DNA from: Anaerolineales bacterium
GTDB taxonomy: Bacteria; Chloroflexota; Anaerolineae; Anaerolineales; Villigracilaceae
Direction of reading: 5' to 3'
Assembly: GCA_016789025.1 (NCBI GenBank)
Contig: JAEURC010000089.1
Coordinates: 1-36,076, forward strand
Length of the DNA: 36,076 bases
Shown: piece after piece, positions 1 to 7,586 of the stretch
How positions within the stretch are numbered: the stretch's first letter is position 1
Layout: each line of letters opens with the position of its first letter
Made by a program: the position numbers and the translations under genes
Notes under the pieces: model-generated
What the model was told of the DNA's origin: nothing
Seen by the model: the letters and a program-made list of their open reading frames with translations, nothing else
Database searches by the model: none

Positions 1-554
1 CGGTCAATGGTGTTGAAGATGTCGCCTTTGAAGCGACTCGACCCAGGCATCGGCGGGATGGTCGCGTTCGTCGCTTCTTTGATGATCTCGTAGAACATCT
101 GCTTGTTCTCGGGCAGCGGACCCGAGACGAAAAGCCGTCCGCCTGTTTTAAGTACCCGATGAGCCTCGCCAAATGTAAAGTCGAGGTTTGAAGCGTAATA
201 GATGGCGAAGGCGCTCGTGCAGAGGTCGAAGGAATTATCCGCAAAGTTGAAGGGCTTGTTGAAATCCAAAAAGACGAAGTCAATGTGCGAGCCGCGCTCT
301 TTGTTCCTGGCGCGGGCTTTGTCGAGCAGTTCTTCCGAAAAATCTCCGCCCGTGATTTTCGCGCCGCGTTTAGTATAATCGTCGAACAGAAAAGATAGTT
401 TGCCCGCGCCGCAGCCGACATCGAGAATGTTCATGCCCGCTTTGGGCTGGAGGAGTTCATTCGTCCACACGTCAATGTTGGCGGAGCCGTATTTCTCGTG
501 GATGTCAATGCGGGTGAGCAGGTCTTTTGAAGTTTCTTGATAGTTGATTTCCAT
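1..554 (-). CDS. Class I SAM-dependent methyltransferase (partial, C-terminus beyond window)
   Basis: Reading leftward from an ATG at 554 gives about 184 residues without a stop before the window edge, so the C-terminus is missing. The start is supported by a good ribosome binding site (CAGGAGA, six bases before the ATG). Motif I is visible as ILDVGCGAGKLSF, followed by an acidic residue after the second strand (ITGGDFSEELLDKAR), and a post-I region with FVFLDFNKPF and FADNSFDLC. This is the UbiE/Methyltransf_11 pattern of small-molecule methyltransferases. The region with YYASNLDFTFGEAHRVLKTGGRLFVSGP is the usual loading helix and strand 5. The substrate cannot be told. It is divergent from hisS, separated by two palindromic repeats, and so is not in an operon with it. 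Confidence 0.85.
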   Translation of the reverse strand, partial: MEINYQETSKDLLTRIDIHEKYGSANIDVWTNELLQPKAGMNILDVGCGAGKLSFLFDDYTKRGAKITGGDFSEELLDKARARNKERGSHIDFVFLDFNKPFNFADNSFDLCTSAFAIYYASNLDFTFGEAHRVLKTGGRLFVSGPLPENKQMFYEIIKEATNATIPPMPGSSRFKGDIFNTID

Positions 555-576
555 TGGGTTCTCCTGAGTTGGTCCT

Positions 577-648
577 CGTGCCGCAAAGTTCACTTTGCGT
601 TTGCGCAGTGTAAAAGCAAGTGAAGCGCAAGATAAATCTTGCGGTACG
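577..648. repeat. Nested palindromic element between methyltransferase and hisS
   Basis: The outer inverted repeat is CGTGCCGCAA (577-586) against TTGCGGTACG (639-648), matching apart from one wobble-type difference. Inside lie two separate palindromes: CGCAAAGTTCACTTTGCG (582-599) and CGCAAGATAAATCTTGCG (626-643). The whole could fold as two adjacent hairpins or as one cruciform. It lies upstream of both divergent genes and close to the methyltransferase start. No coding function is seen. Confidence 0.7.
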
Positions 649-712
649 AACTGGCACAAGAAATTATACCAACGAATAAACTAAAATTCAACCGCTGAAT
701 TTTGAAACCATT

Positions 713-793
713 ATGTCGCCCTGAGCGTAGCGAAGGGTCTCTACCGCAAAGAGCAGAGATTCTTCGGTCGCTTCGCTCCCTCAGAATGACATG
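713..793. repeat. Interspersed imperfect palindrome, CTGAG family, copy 1
   Basis: Ends are ATGTCGCCCTGAGCG and CCCTCAGAATGACAT, with inner blocks GAAGGGTCTC and GAGATTCTTCGG. A second, longer copy in the opposite orientation lies at 12438-12549 and shares the blocks ATTCTGAG, GAAGAATCTC, CTCTTTGCGG, GAGACCCTTCGCT and GCTCAGGG. This copy ends 19 bases before the hisS start codon and so forms part of its upstream region. Confidence 0.8.
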
Positions 794-811
794 AAAAATA
801 ATTGAGACAAA

Positions 812-2089
812 ATGAAAAAGATCATCCAAGCCGTCAAAGGCACACGCGAGTTTTACCCCGAGCAGATGTTCGCGCGCAACTTCATTTATGAAAAAGTTCG
901 CGCGGCGTCTGAGATGTTCGGTTATCAAGAATGGGACGGTCCGTTCATCGAACCGATTGACTTGTACGCGGCGAAATCGGGCGAAGAACTGGTGAAGAAA
1001 CAATCGTTCACGTTCGAAGATCGCGGCGGCGAGTCGGTGACGCTGCGCCCCGAGCTCACGCCAAGTCTGGCGCGTATGATCGCGGCGAAACAAGGCGAAT
1101 TGAATTTCCCCGTGCGCTGGTGGTCGTTCGGTCCGTTTTGGAGATACGAGTCGCCGCAACGCGGACGCACGCGCGAATTCTTCCAATGGAACATTGACAT
1201 GCTCGGCGTCGACTCTCCCGAAGCGGATGCGGAACTCATCGCGGTGGGGGCGACGTTCCTGCGCTCGGTCGGACTCAGCCCCAGCCTGACTCAAATTAGT
1301 GTGAATAATCGGCGTCTGATGGAATCGCAGTTCGATTCGCTCGACATCCCAGCCGATAAGCGCGTGGATGTGTCGAATCTCGTTGATCGCCGCGGCAAAA
1401 TGGAATCCGCGAAATGGGACGCGTACGCGCTCGAGATCGGGTTGAATCAAAAGCAACTCGATGGATTGAAAGATTTACTTGGCAACTTTGACCTGTGGAA
1501 GCAAAGCGCAGAACTGACTCGTACCTTTGCCGCACTCGAAGCTTTGGGCGTGAGAGATTATGTGAAGTTCGATCCGAACATCATGCGCGGATTGTTGTAT
1601 TACACAGGCACGGTCTTCGAAGCGTTCGACACAAGCGGATCGGTGAAACGCGCTATCTTCGGCGGCGGTCGCTACGATAATCTGCTCGCCGATGTTGGCG
1701 GACAGCCGCTTTCGGGCGTTGGCTTTGCGATGGGTGATGTGGTGGCGGGAATCATCTTGCAAGAGGCGAGACTCATCCCTGAGTTTCAGCCGAGTCCCGC
1801 GCAGGTGTTGGTCACGGTGTTCGATGAAAAACTATTGACGCAATCTTACGCGCTCGCGGCAGAGTTGCGGAACATGGGACTCAATGCGATGGTCTACCCT
1901 GAGCCGACGAAACTTCAGAAGCAATTTAAATTCGCCGACAAGATGAAGATGAAGGTCGCGCTGGTGCTGGGTCCCGACGAAGCGGAGAAAGGCTTGGTGG
2001 TGGTCAAAAACCTGACGACGGGCGAGCAAGCTCAAGTCGCGAGAGAAGCGGTTCTTGAATCCGTGAAAGGAATTTTGAAAAATGGCTGA
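812..2089 (+). CDS. hisS: Histidine--tRNA ligase
   Basis: Charges tRNA-His with histidine in the cytoplasm using ATP. The protein has 425 residues, the usual size for class II HisRS. The N-terminus has the typical KGTREFYPEQ. Motif 2 is at about 109-131 (FWRYESPQRGRTREFFQ), the histidine-specific arginine motif is at 259-271 (RGLLYYTGTVFEA), and GGGRYDNL (284-291) with GVGFAMGD (302-309) forms motif 3. Residues from about 333 form the HGTP-type anticodon-binding domain. The start has no clear Shine-Dalgarno; the 5' end sits 19 bases after a palindromic repeat. The gene overlaps the next acetyltransferase by 8 bases, implying co-translation. Its cognate tRNA-His is also in this window, at 17586-17658, but unlinked. 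Confidence 0.97.
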   Translation: MKKIIQAVKGTREFYPEQMFARNFIYEKVRAASEMFGYQEWDGPFIEPIDLYAAKSGEELVKKQSFTFEDRGGESVTLRPELTPSLARMIAAKQGELNFPVRWWSFGPFWRYESPQRGRTREFFQWNIDMLGVDSPEADAELIAVGATFLRSVGLSPSLTQISVNNRRLMESQFDSLDIPADKRVDVSNLVDRRGKMESAKWDAYALEIGLNQKQLDGLKDLLGNFDLWKQSAELTRTFAALEALGVRDYVKFDPNIMRGLLYYTGTVFEAFDTSGSVKRAIFGGGRYDNLLADVGGQPLSGVGFAMGDVVAGIILQEARLIPEFQPSPAQVLVTVFDEKLLTQSYALAAELRNMGLNAMVYPEPTKLQKQFKFADKMKMKVALVLGPDEAEKGLVVVKNLTTGEQAQVAREAVLESVKGILKNG

Positions 2090-2543
2090 AATTCGTCCCG
2101 TTACAAAAGAGAATTGGCAAGACCTGATCGATCTGAAGGTGCGCGATGATCAGAAAAATTTTGTCGCCTCGAATTTGTATTCGATCGCTCAATCGCAGTT
2201 CGGCGACGAGTTCGAGGGGCATTGGGATCTGTTCGCGTATGGAATTTATGAAGGCGATACGCCCGTCGGATTTTTGATGTATGGATTTAATTTTGCTCAT
2301 CCTGAACAGCAGGCATACATTCAGCGTTTGATGGTGGATGAAAAATTTCAGGGCAAGGGCTACGGGCGGTTTGGAATGGAAAAGATGCTGGAAATTTTTC
2401 GCGCGGAAGAACGCGTCAAAGAAGTGAGCATCAGTTATGAGCCAGAGAACGACGCAGCGCGAAAGTTGTACGCGAGTTTGGGCTTTGTGGAAACGGGGCG
2501 CATGATCGAGGATGAGGCGGAAGCGGTATTGAAGTTGAAATAA
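2082..2543 (+). CDS. GNAT family N-acetyltransferase
   Basis: A 153-residue single-domain acetyl-CoA-dependent N-acetyltransferase. The N-terminus (IRPVTKENWQDLIDLKV) is the usual first strand and helix. The acetyl-CoA-binding motif A is IQRLMVDEKFQGKGYGR at about 90-106, giving the Q/RxxGxG/A loop as QGKGYG. Motif B follows with ISYEPENDAARKLYASLGF, where Asn, the Lys-Leu-Tyr segment and GF are typical. The overall pattern resembles the spermine/spermidine acetyltransferase-like (BltD/PaiA) branch, but the substrate is not proven. It overlaps the hisS stop by 8 bases, so translation is probably coupled; a role in tRNA metabolism does not follow from that. Confidence 0.88.
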   Translation: MAEIRPVTKENWQDLIDLKVRDDQKNFVASNLYSIAQSQFGDEFEGHWDLFAYGIYEGDTPVGFLMYGFNFAHPEQQAYIQRLMVDEKFQGKGYGRFGMEKMLEIFRAEERVKEVSISYEPENDAARKLYASLGFVETGRMIEDEAEAVLKLK

Positions 2544-2590
2544 GCGCGACAAACCTGAAATAATCTTCTGCATGAATCAAAACAAAAAAT

Positions 2591-2659
2591 GGACGCGGAT
2601 AAACGCAGAAAACGCTGATCTTTGCTTTTGTCAGCGTAGATCAGCGTTTATCTGCGTCC
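2591..2659. repeat. GGACGC inverted-repeat element, copy 1
   Basis: The arms GGACGCGGATAAACGC (2591-2606) and GCGTTTATCTGCGTCC (2644-2659) are complementary at 15 of 16 positions, and the interior contains AACGCTGATC and TCAGCGTAGATCAGCG, which can pair again. A second copy with the same architecture is at 7488-7559. It lies between the convergent ends of the acetyltransferase and ferredoxin genes, where it may serve as a bidirectional terminator-like hairpin. Confidence 0.85.
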
Positions 2660-2689
2660 CAAATTGATTTGGGGGGTGGTCAATTTTTA

Positions 2690-3103
2690 TTATCTTCCGT
2701 CGTCTTGATCTTTCACGCCGTAACCGGGTCCGTCTTTGAAGAAATCGTAATGTGGTTTGATATCGGGCGTAAAGTCCAAGACTTCGCCAGCCTCGAGTTG
2801 GCGGGCAGTGTCAAGGACGATCGGTTTGCCGTGATGGTTTGTCGCTTCGAAGTGACCCGTAAGCCCGACGTTGCTGATATATTCGCCGCCTTTGGCAGTG
2901 TACGCGGTTGGCACTTCATCTTCGGGGAAGATTGCGAGGTACGGGCATTCAGGGACGCATGCGCCGCAGTCAATGCAGGTGTCGGGGTCAATGTAAATCC
3001 AGGGCCATTGATCTAGCGGGAAGCCCGGCAACATGCACTCGACGGGGCAAACGTCAATGCAACCGCGATCTCGAACACACAAACTGGTAATAATATGGGT
3101 CAT
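2690..3103 (-). CDS. Two-cluster (FdxA/seven-iron-like) ferredoxin with long C-terminal tail
   Basis: A 137-residue soluble electron carrier. Cysteines lie at 9, 15, 19 and 23 (CVRDRGCIDVCPVEC) and at 43, 46, 49 and 53 (CIDCGACVPECP), the second being a classical CxxCxxCxxxCP set for a [4Fe-4S] cluster. Order and flanking sequence (IYIDPDTCIDC, AIFPEDEVP) follow the Azotobacter FdI/mycobacterial FdxA family, but the spacing between the first two cysteines is five residues, shorter than the seven known there. The tail of about 70 residues is predicted soluble; I do not recognise it. The gene is a single unit between repeats, with a ribosome binding site AAAAGGAG upstream of the ATG. Its redox partner is not apparent here; a KorC-type subunit lies about 32 kb away in the window. 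Confidence 0.88.
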   Translation of the reverse strand: MTHIITSLCVRDRGCIDVCPVECMLPGFPLDQWPWIYIDPDTCIDCGACVPECPYLAIFPEDEVPTAYTAKGGEYISNVGLTGHFEATNHHGKPIVLDTARQLEAGEVLDFTPDIKPHYDFFKDGPGYGVKDQDDGR

Positions 3104-3179
3104 AAAACACTCCTTTTGAGAAGTTATTTTCAGGTTGCCTGATTATATCTGGCTTCGCGTTCTGTGCAAGATAAAAAAG

Positions 3180-3785
3180 TTACTTCGCGGCAAACTTTTC
3201 GGCAACTACGTCCCAATTGACCACGTTCCACCACGCGGCGACGTAATCGGCGCGGCGGCTCTGGTAATTCAAATAATACGCGTGCTCCCACACGTCAATG
3301 CCGAGGATGGGTGTCGCGCCGTCAGAAAGCGGATTATCTTGATTCGCCGTCGAGACCACCGCGAGACCGTTCCCTTTTTTGACGAGCCACGCCCAGCCTG
3401 ATCCGAATCGCCCAGCGGCGGATTTGGCGAACTCTTCTTTGAACGCGTCAAACGACCCGAAGGCTGATTCGACCGCTTTAGCCAACTCGCCCTTCGGCGC
3501 TCCGCCGGCCTTGGGTCCCATCACTTCCCAGAACAGATTGTGATTGAACGTCCCACCGCCGTGGTTGCGGACAACTCCACGCACAGCATCAGGGATGGCA
3601 TTCAGGTCGCTCAACATCGCCACGAGCGACTTGCCCGCGAGTTCGGGAGTCTTATCCACTGCGCCGTTCAGGTTGGTGATGTACGCCTGATGATGTTTCG
3701 TATGATGGATTTCCATCGTGCGCGCGTCAATGTGCGGTTCAAGCGCATCGTACGCGTATGCCAGTTTTGGAAGTTCGAATGCCAT
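3180..3785 (-). CDS. sodA: Superoxide dismutase, Mn-type (Fe/Mn family)
   Basis: Dismutates superoxide to oxygen and hydrogen peroxide. The start at 3785 ([15 protein letters not shown]) is chosen because AAGGAGA precedes it and it matches the family N-terminus; an in-frame upstream extension to 3926 would be translated from a palindromic repeat and is rejected. The protein then has 201 residues, typical for the family. Metal ligands are His27, His82 (in TFNHNLFW), Asp164 and His168 (DVWEHAYY). A glycine-rich GGG before the second ligand and a glutamine at about 149 (STANQDNPL) are features of Mn rather than Fe enzymes, so Mn or cambialistic use is inferred. No signal peptide is visible; it should be cytoplasmic. 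Confidence 0.95.
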   Translation of the reverse strand: MAFELPKLAYAYDALEPHIDARTMEIHHTKHHQAYITNLNGAVDKTPELAGKSLVAMLSDLNAIPDAVRGVVRNHGGGTFNHNLFWEVMGPKAGGAPKGELAKAVESAFGSFDAFKEEFAKSAAGRFGSGWAWLVKKGNGLAVVSTANQDNPLSDGATPILGIDVWEHAYYLNYQSRRADYVAAWWNVVNWDVVAEKFAAK

Positions 3786-3810
3786 GATTGTCTCCTTGTT
3801 GGAATTTTTT

Positions 3811-3856
3811 GTAGTGACGACTTTAGTCGTCAAATAACGACTGAAGTCGTTACTAC
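3811..3856. repeat. Palindromic repeat (GTAGT...ACTAC) upstream of superoxide dismutase
   Basis: The arms GTAGTGACGACTTTAGTCGT (3811-3830) and ACGACTGAAGTCGTTACTAC (3837-3856) pair at 18 of 20 positions around a six-base loop. Each arm contains its own small palindrome (ACGACTTTAGTCGT). It ends 26 bases upstream of the sod start codon and would be in the 5' leader if transcription starts beyond it. Confidence 0.85.
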
Positions 3857-3964
3857 GTTGTGAATTTCTTACAAAGAAATTGTAGCCCCGCGAAGGGAGC
3901 GTGTCAAGAAAGATATTCAATTTCACTCTTGCCCTGAATCGACTCCCTCTGTTATCCTCGCGGC

Positions 3965-4540
3965 ATGAGCAAAAGCAGACTTGAAGCCTTCAGCGATGGC
4001 GTGATCGCCATCATCATCACCATCATGGTATTGGAATTGAAAGTTCCGCACGAACCGACTTTTGCCGCGTTAAGCGAACTGGCGCCCGTGTTCCTCAGTT
4101 ACGTGTTGAGCTTTATTTACGTCGGCATTTACTGGAACAACCATCATCATCTGTGGCAAATGGGCAAGCAAGTGAACGGACGAATCTTGTGGGCGAACCT
4201 TCATTTGCTTTTTTGGTTGTCGTTGCTTCCGTTTGCGACCGCATGGAGCGGCGAAACGAGTTTTGCCGAATTACCGATGGCGGCATACGGCTTTGTGCTT
4301 TGGATGGCGGCGCTGGCGTACTTCATTCTCGTTCGAGCGATGATCTCGCAGCATGGCAAAGATTCCGCACTTGCCGCCGCCATTGGAAACGATTTCAAAG
4401 GCATTATTTCGCTGGTTGGGTACACGGTCGCTATCGTTGTTGCGTTCTTCAACCCGTTGATCTCATTAGGGCTATACACGGCTGTCGCAATTCACTGGTT
4501 CATTCCCGATCGTCGAATTGAAAAGATGATAGGTCATTGA
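3965..4540 (+). CDS. TMEM175/DUF1211 family potassium channel-like membrane protein
   Basis: A 191-residue integral membrane protein with about six hydrophobic segments (roughly 10-24, 40-60, 76-95, 105-123, 145-163 and 166-180). The N-terminal signature [20 protein letters not shown] carries the FSDG motif (residues 9-12) that defines the TMEM175 family, whose characterised members conduct potassium. Bacterial members have one six-helix repeat and assemble as tetramers. The start follows a TTATCC hexamer by seven bases without a clear Shine-Dalgarno. The stop lies four bases before the aconitase-X start, so the two are likely co-transcribed; a functional link is not obvious. Confidence 0.9.
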   Translation: MSKSRLEAFSDGVIAIIITIMVLELKVPHEPTFAALSELAPVFLSYVLSFIYVGIYWNNHHHLWQMGKQVNGRILWANLHLLFWLSLLPFATAWSGETSFAELPMAAYGFVLWMAALAYFILVRAMISQHGKDSALAAAIGNDFKGIISLVGYTVAIVVAFFNPLISLGLYTAVAIHWFIPDRRIEKMIGH

Positions 4541-4544
4541 CGAA

Positions 4545-5813
4545 ATGACTCTCGCGTTTACCAATAAAGATCGCGCCATGTTGCGCGGCGACCATGGTCC
4601 CGCCGCGAAGATGGCGATGAACATCATTGCGCGTATGGCGGAGGTATCGGGCGCGAAGGAGTTGCTCGACATCAGCGGCGCGCACATTGATAGCACGGTC
4701 TATATCGGCGACGCGGGGCTGGAGTTTGCCGAACGGCTTGCGAGCCTCGGCGCGAAAGTGGCTGTGCCGACCAGCCTCAACGTGAGCGGACTCGACGAAC
4801 ATCATTGGCAGGAGTGGGTGGTCCCGCCGGAGTGGGCGAGGCAGTCTCAACGTCAGATGGAGGCGTATCGAAGCATGGGGACGACTCCCACGTGGACATG
4901 CGCTCCATATCAGACAGAGGCGTCGCGCCCGAAGTTCGGTCAACAAATTGCGTGGGGCGAATCGAATGCAATCGTGTTCGCCAACTCTGTCATCGGCGCG
5001 AGGACTGAGCGCTATCCAGATCTGTTTGACATCTGTTGCGCGGTCACGGGGCGCGCGCCTGCGATTGGCTTGCATCTCACCGAAAATCGCGCGGGCGAGT
5101 TGTTGTTGCAGTTGCGAGACATCCCCGCCGCGCTTCAACAAAGCGATGATTTTTACCCCGTGCTTGGACATTTCATTGGCAAGATCGCGCGGGATCGAAT
5201 CCCGTGTATCGACGGGCTGGCTGTTTCGCCTGCGGAGGATCAACTCAAAGCGTTGGGCGCGGCGTCGGCGTCGTCGGGCGGGGTGGCGTTGTTCCATGTC
5301 GTCGGCGTCACGCCCGAAGCGCCGACGTTGGAAGCGGCGTTTCAAAATAAACCGCCGCGCGAAGCGATTGATGTGACGATGGATCTGTTGCGCAACGCGC
5401 GCGGCGAACTCACTCACACTGATAGCGACGAGTTGGATATGGTCGTGTTGGGCAGTCCGCATTTTTCGCTGGCGGAGTTCAAACTGCTCGCGCCGCTGGT
5501 TGCTGGAAAACAAAAACACCCGCGTGTGAAATTTTTAGTCACCTCCAGCCGCGCGATGACTCAACTTGCGCAACAGGCGGGTTATCTCGATACGCTTCGA
5601 TCCTTCGGCGCACAATTGACCGTGGACACGTGCATCCTTACCACGCCCATGCTTCCGCCAGAGATAAAACGCTTGATGACCAACTCGGCGAAGTTCGCGT
5701 ATTACACGCCAGGCTTGCTCGGCAGAAAGATCGCGTTCGGCAGTTTGAAAGATTGCGTGAATTCTGCGATTGAAGGAAAAATCGTTCGGGATGAATCGTT
5801 ATGGACAAGTTAA
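4545..5813 (+). CDS. Aconitase X catalytic subunit, probable cis-3-hydroxy-L-proline dehydratase large subunit
   Basis: A 422-residue member of the AcnX (DUF521, COG1679) family. Features typical of the family are the N-terminus ending GDHGPAAKMAMNIIARMAE, the segment DISGAHIDSTVYIGDAGLEFAERL split over 43-66, a catalytic-loop-like TCAPYQ with Cys at about 118, and AWGESNAIVFANSVIGARTERYPD. Known AcnX enzymes are Fe-S dehydratases acting on cis-3-hydroxy-L-proline in bacteria or on phosphomevalonate in archaea. Here the trans-3-hydroxyproline dehydratase next door favours hydroxyproline as substrate, giving delta-1-pyrroline-2-carboxylate. The subunit is split: the swivelling domain is encoded by the next gene, overlapping by 13 bases. 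This is a two-gene form, unlike single-chain bacterial versions. Confidence 0.88.
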   Translation: MTLAFTNKDRAMLRGDHGPAAKMAMNIIARMAEVSGAKELLDISGAHIDSTVYIGDAGLEFAERLASLGAKVAVPTSLNVSGLDEHHWQEWVVPPEWARQSQRQMEAYRSMGTTPTWTCAPYQTEASRPKFGQQIAWGESNAIVFANSVIGARTERYPDLFDICCAVTGRAPAIGLHLTENRAGELLLQLRDIPAALQQSDDFYPVLGHFIGKIARDRIPCIDGLAVSPAEDQLKALGAASASSGGVALFHVVGVTPEAPTLEAAFQNKPPREAIDVTMDLLRNARGELTHTDSDELDMVVLGSPHFSLAEFKLLAPLVAGKQKHPRVKFLVTSSRAMTQLAQQAGYLDTLRSFGAQLTVDTCILTTPMLPPEIKRLMTNSAKFAYYTPGLLGRKIAFGSLKDCVNSAIEGKIVRDESLWTS

Positions 5814-6232
5814 CTCTTTCAGGCAAGCCGTTCATCGCTGGCTCGGCAAAGGGAATCGCGCTTGTGAGCCGCGAGCCGCTATCTTTCTGGGGAGGCTACG
5901 ACTGGAAGACAGGCGAGATCATTGACCGCAGGCATCCGCTTTCGGGTGAAATTGCGAAAGGTAAAATTCTTGCTATCCCATTCACGCGCGGATCGTCTAC
6001 GACGACTGCCGTGTTACTCGAGTCGATTCGTGCGGAGACTGCGCCAGCGGGAATTATCACCACCGCCACAGATTTCTTCTTCGCGCTCGCGTCTGTTGTT
6101 GCGGATGAGATGTATTCCAAGCCGATTCCGCTGGTGGCGATTTCGGAATCCGATTTTGCGTTGTTGAAGACGGGCGATGAGATTGAGATTGAAAACGATG
6201 GAAAAGTTGTTTTAACCAAATTCGGTGGTTGA
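5801..6232 (+). CDS. Aconitase X swivel-domain (small) subunit
   Basis: A 143-residue DUF126 (COG1786) protein, the small subunit that closes over the AcnX active site. The family pattern is visible: GSAKGIALVSREPLSFWGGYDW (split at residues 14-35), TGEIIDRRHPLSGE, GKILAIPFTRGSSTTTAVLLES and the Ser-Ser-Thr cluster in the loop. It overlaps the large subunit by 13 bases and would form a heterodimer with it. The stop codon TGA (6230-6232) lies inside the left arm of a palindromic repeat (GGTGGTTGAGTAG), so the last residues, FGG, are encoded by the repeat. That suggests the original 3' end has been replaced by a repeat insertion without harm. Confidence 0.88.
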   Translation: MDKLTLSGKPFIAGSAKGIALVSREPLSFWGGYDWKTGEIIDRRHPLSGEIAKGKILAIPFTRGSSTTTAVLLESIRAETAPAGIITTATDFFFALASVVADEMYSKPIPLVAISESDFALLKTGDEIEIENDGKVVLTKFGG

Positions 6233-6378
6233 GTAGCCCCGCGCGTGCTGAGCGGAGCGATAGCGAAGACGAAGCATCGCGGGGCGTATCGAAACCACAA
6301 GTATGCATACAAACTTTTGTAACAAAAATACTTTACAGCGTGGTGGTCTCGATACGGGCTTCGCCCTACTCGACCACC
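6224..6378. repeat. Long palindromic element with conserved core, copy 1
   Basis: Left arm GGTGGTTGAGTAG (6224-6236), right arm CTACTCGACCACC (6366-6378), with second-level arms CGTATCGAAACCAC and GTGGTCTCGATACG. The single-stranded centre contains TTTGTAACAAAAATACTTTA at 6317-6336, which matches 18 of 20 bases in the second copy at 21198-21334. It separates the aconitase-X genes from the trans-3-hydroxyproline dehydratase gene. Confidence 0.88.
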
Positions 6379-6401
6379 GAGTATAACTTTGGAGATGAAT
6401 T

Positions 6402-7445
6402 ATGCTCAACTTCAATTCTGCCCTGAACTTCACCCCTCCCTCCGACTGGCTCAAAATCACCGCCGTTGACGCGCACACGGGTGGCGAGCCGTTCCGTGTG
6501 ATCGTGGATGGATTCCCTGAATTGAAAGGGGACACCATCCTTGAGAAGCGGCGATTTGCGAAAGAGAAGTACGATCATCTCCGCACCGCGTTGATGTGGG
6601 AGCCGCGCGGTCACGCGGACATGTATGGATGTATCCTCACGCCGCCCGTCACGCCCGAAGCGGATTTTGGAATCTTGTTCATCCACAATGAGGGATTCAG
6701 TACCATGTGCGGACATGGAATCATCGGTATTGCAACGGTCGTGCTTGAAACGGGGATGATGCCGATGGTCGCGCCGATCACCGAAATCAAAATTGACAGC
6801 CCCGCAGGGTTGATCACGGCGTTTGCTCACATCGAAAACGATCATGTGAAAAATGTTTCGTTCCTCAACGTGCCGTCGTTTGTTTCGGAGTTGGACGCAA
6901 TGGTTGACGTGCCTGAGTTGGGCAAAGTCCGCTATGACCTTGCGTTTGGCGGCGCGTTTTATGCGTACGTGAACGCGGAAGATGTCGGCGTGACTTGCTC
7001 GCCGCAGGATTACCGTCCATTGATCGAGAAAGGGATGGCGATCAAGCGCGCGGTGATGAATAGCAGGCAGATCGTGCATCCGTTTGAAAAAGATTTGGGA
7101 TTTTTATATGGCACAATTTTTGTAGATAAGCCGCAAGATCCCAAGTCCCAAAGCCGCAACGTGTGCATCTTTGCCGATGGGGAGGTGGATCGCAGTCCCA
7201 CAGGGACAGGCGTGAGCGGGCGACTCGCCATCCATCACGCGCGCGGCGAGATTGGGTTGAACGAATCCATTGTGATCGAGAGTATCATTGGAAGTACATT
7301 CACGGGCAGAGTCGTCGAAGAGGTGAGATTCGGTCCCCATGCGGCGATCAAGCCCGAGGTCCGAGGTGAAGCGCATATCATCGGCAGAAACGAGTTGTGG
7401 ATAAATCCGAACGATCCGCTGGCGAATGGATTTATCTTGCGGTAA
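6402..7445 (+). CDS. Trans-3-hydroxy-L-proline dehydratase (proline racemase family)
   Basis: A 347-residue proline-racemase-family protein. The first catalytic cysteine is present (STMCGHGIIG, Cys103), but the position of the second is threonine (DRSPTGTGVSG, Thr267) instead of the DRSPCGTG of proline racemase and 4-hydroxyproline epimerase. That Cys-to-Thr change is characteristic of trans-3-hydroxy-L-proline dehydratases, including human L3HYPDH, which remove water to give delta-1-pyrroline-2-carboxylate. The N-terminal VDAHTGGEPFRV and the C-terminal GRNELWINPNDPL fit the family. With the AcnX pair upstream, both 3-hydroxyproline isomers would be converted to the same product. A reductase to proline is not seen in the window. 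The ribosome site is GGAG, five bases upstream of the start. Confidence 0.92.
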   Translation: MLNFNSALNFTPPSDWLKITAVDAHTGGEPFRVIVDGFPELKGDTILEKRRFAKEKYDHLRTALMWEPRGHADMYGCILTPPVTPEADFGILFIHNEGFSTMCGHGIIGIATVVLETGMMPMVAPITEIKIDSPAGLITAFAHIENDHVKNVSFLNVPSFVSELDAMVDVPELGKVRYDLAFGGAFYAYVNAEDVGVTCSPQDYRPLIEKGMAIKRAVMNSRQIVHPFEKDLGFLYGTIFVDKPQDPKSQSRNVCIFADGEVDRSPTGTGVSGRLAIHHARGEIGLNESIVIESIIGSTFTGRVVEEVRFGPHAAIKPEVRGEAHIIGRNELWINPNDPLANGFILR

Positions 7446-7487
7446 AACGCCCCGCAGGTTTAATAGACTCTATCGCAAATAAAGCTG

Positions 7488-7559
7488 GGACGCAGATGAA
7501 CGCTGACCCACGCTGATTCAAAAAGAAATAATCTGCGTTTTCTGCGTTCATCAGCGTCC
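7488..7559. repeat. GGACGC inverted-repeat element, copy 2
   Basis: The arms GGACGCAGATGAACGC (7488-7503) and GCGTTCATCAGCGTCC (7544-7559) pair at 15 of 16 positions. The architecture and inner blocks (ACGCTGATT, TCTGCGTTTTCTGCG) match copy 1 at 2591-2659. It lies in the gap between the dehydratase and the YbaK-like gene. Confidence 0.85.
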
Positions 7560-7586
7560 AAAACAGGTCTACGGTTAAAGGATTTT

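Noticed and set aside
590..1456. Long minus-strand open frame of 288 codons antisense to hisS
   Set aside because: It lies over a strongly supported hisS, with Arg/His-rich composition typical of the complementary strand of GC-rich genes.
3786..3926. N-terminal extension of superoxide dismutase
   Set aside because: It would be translated from a palindromic repeat and lacks a ribosome site, while the 3785 start has a good one.
4500..5519. 339-codon minus-strand frame antisense to aconitase X
   Set aside because: Arg-rich shadow of a clear coding gene, no ribosome site and no domain.
6402..7445. Proline racemase or 4-hydroxyproline epimerase
   Set aside because: Those need a second catalytic Cys in DRSPCGTG; here it is Thr267.
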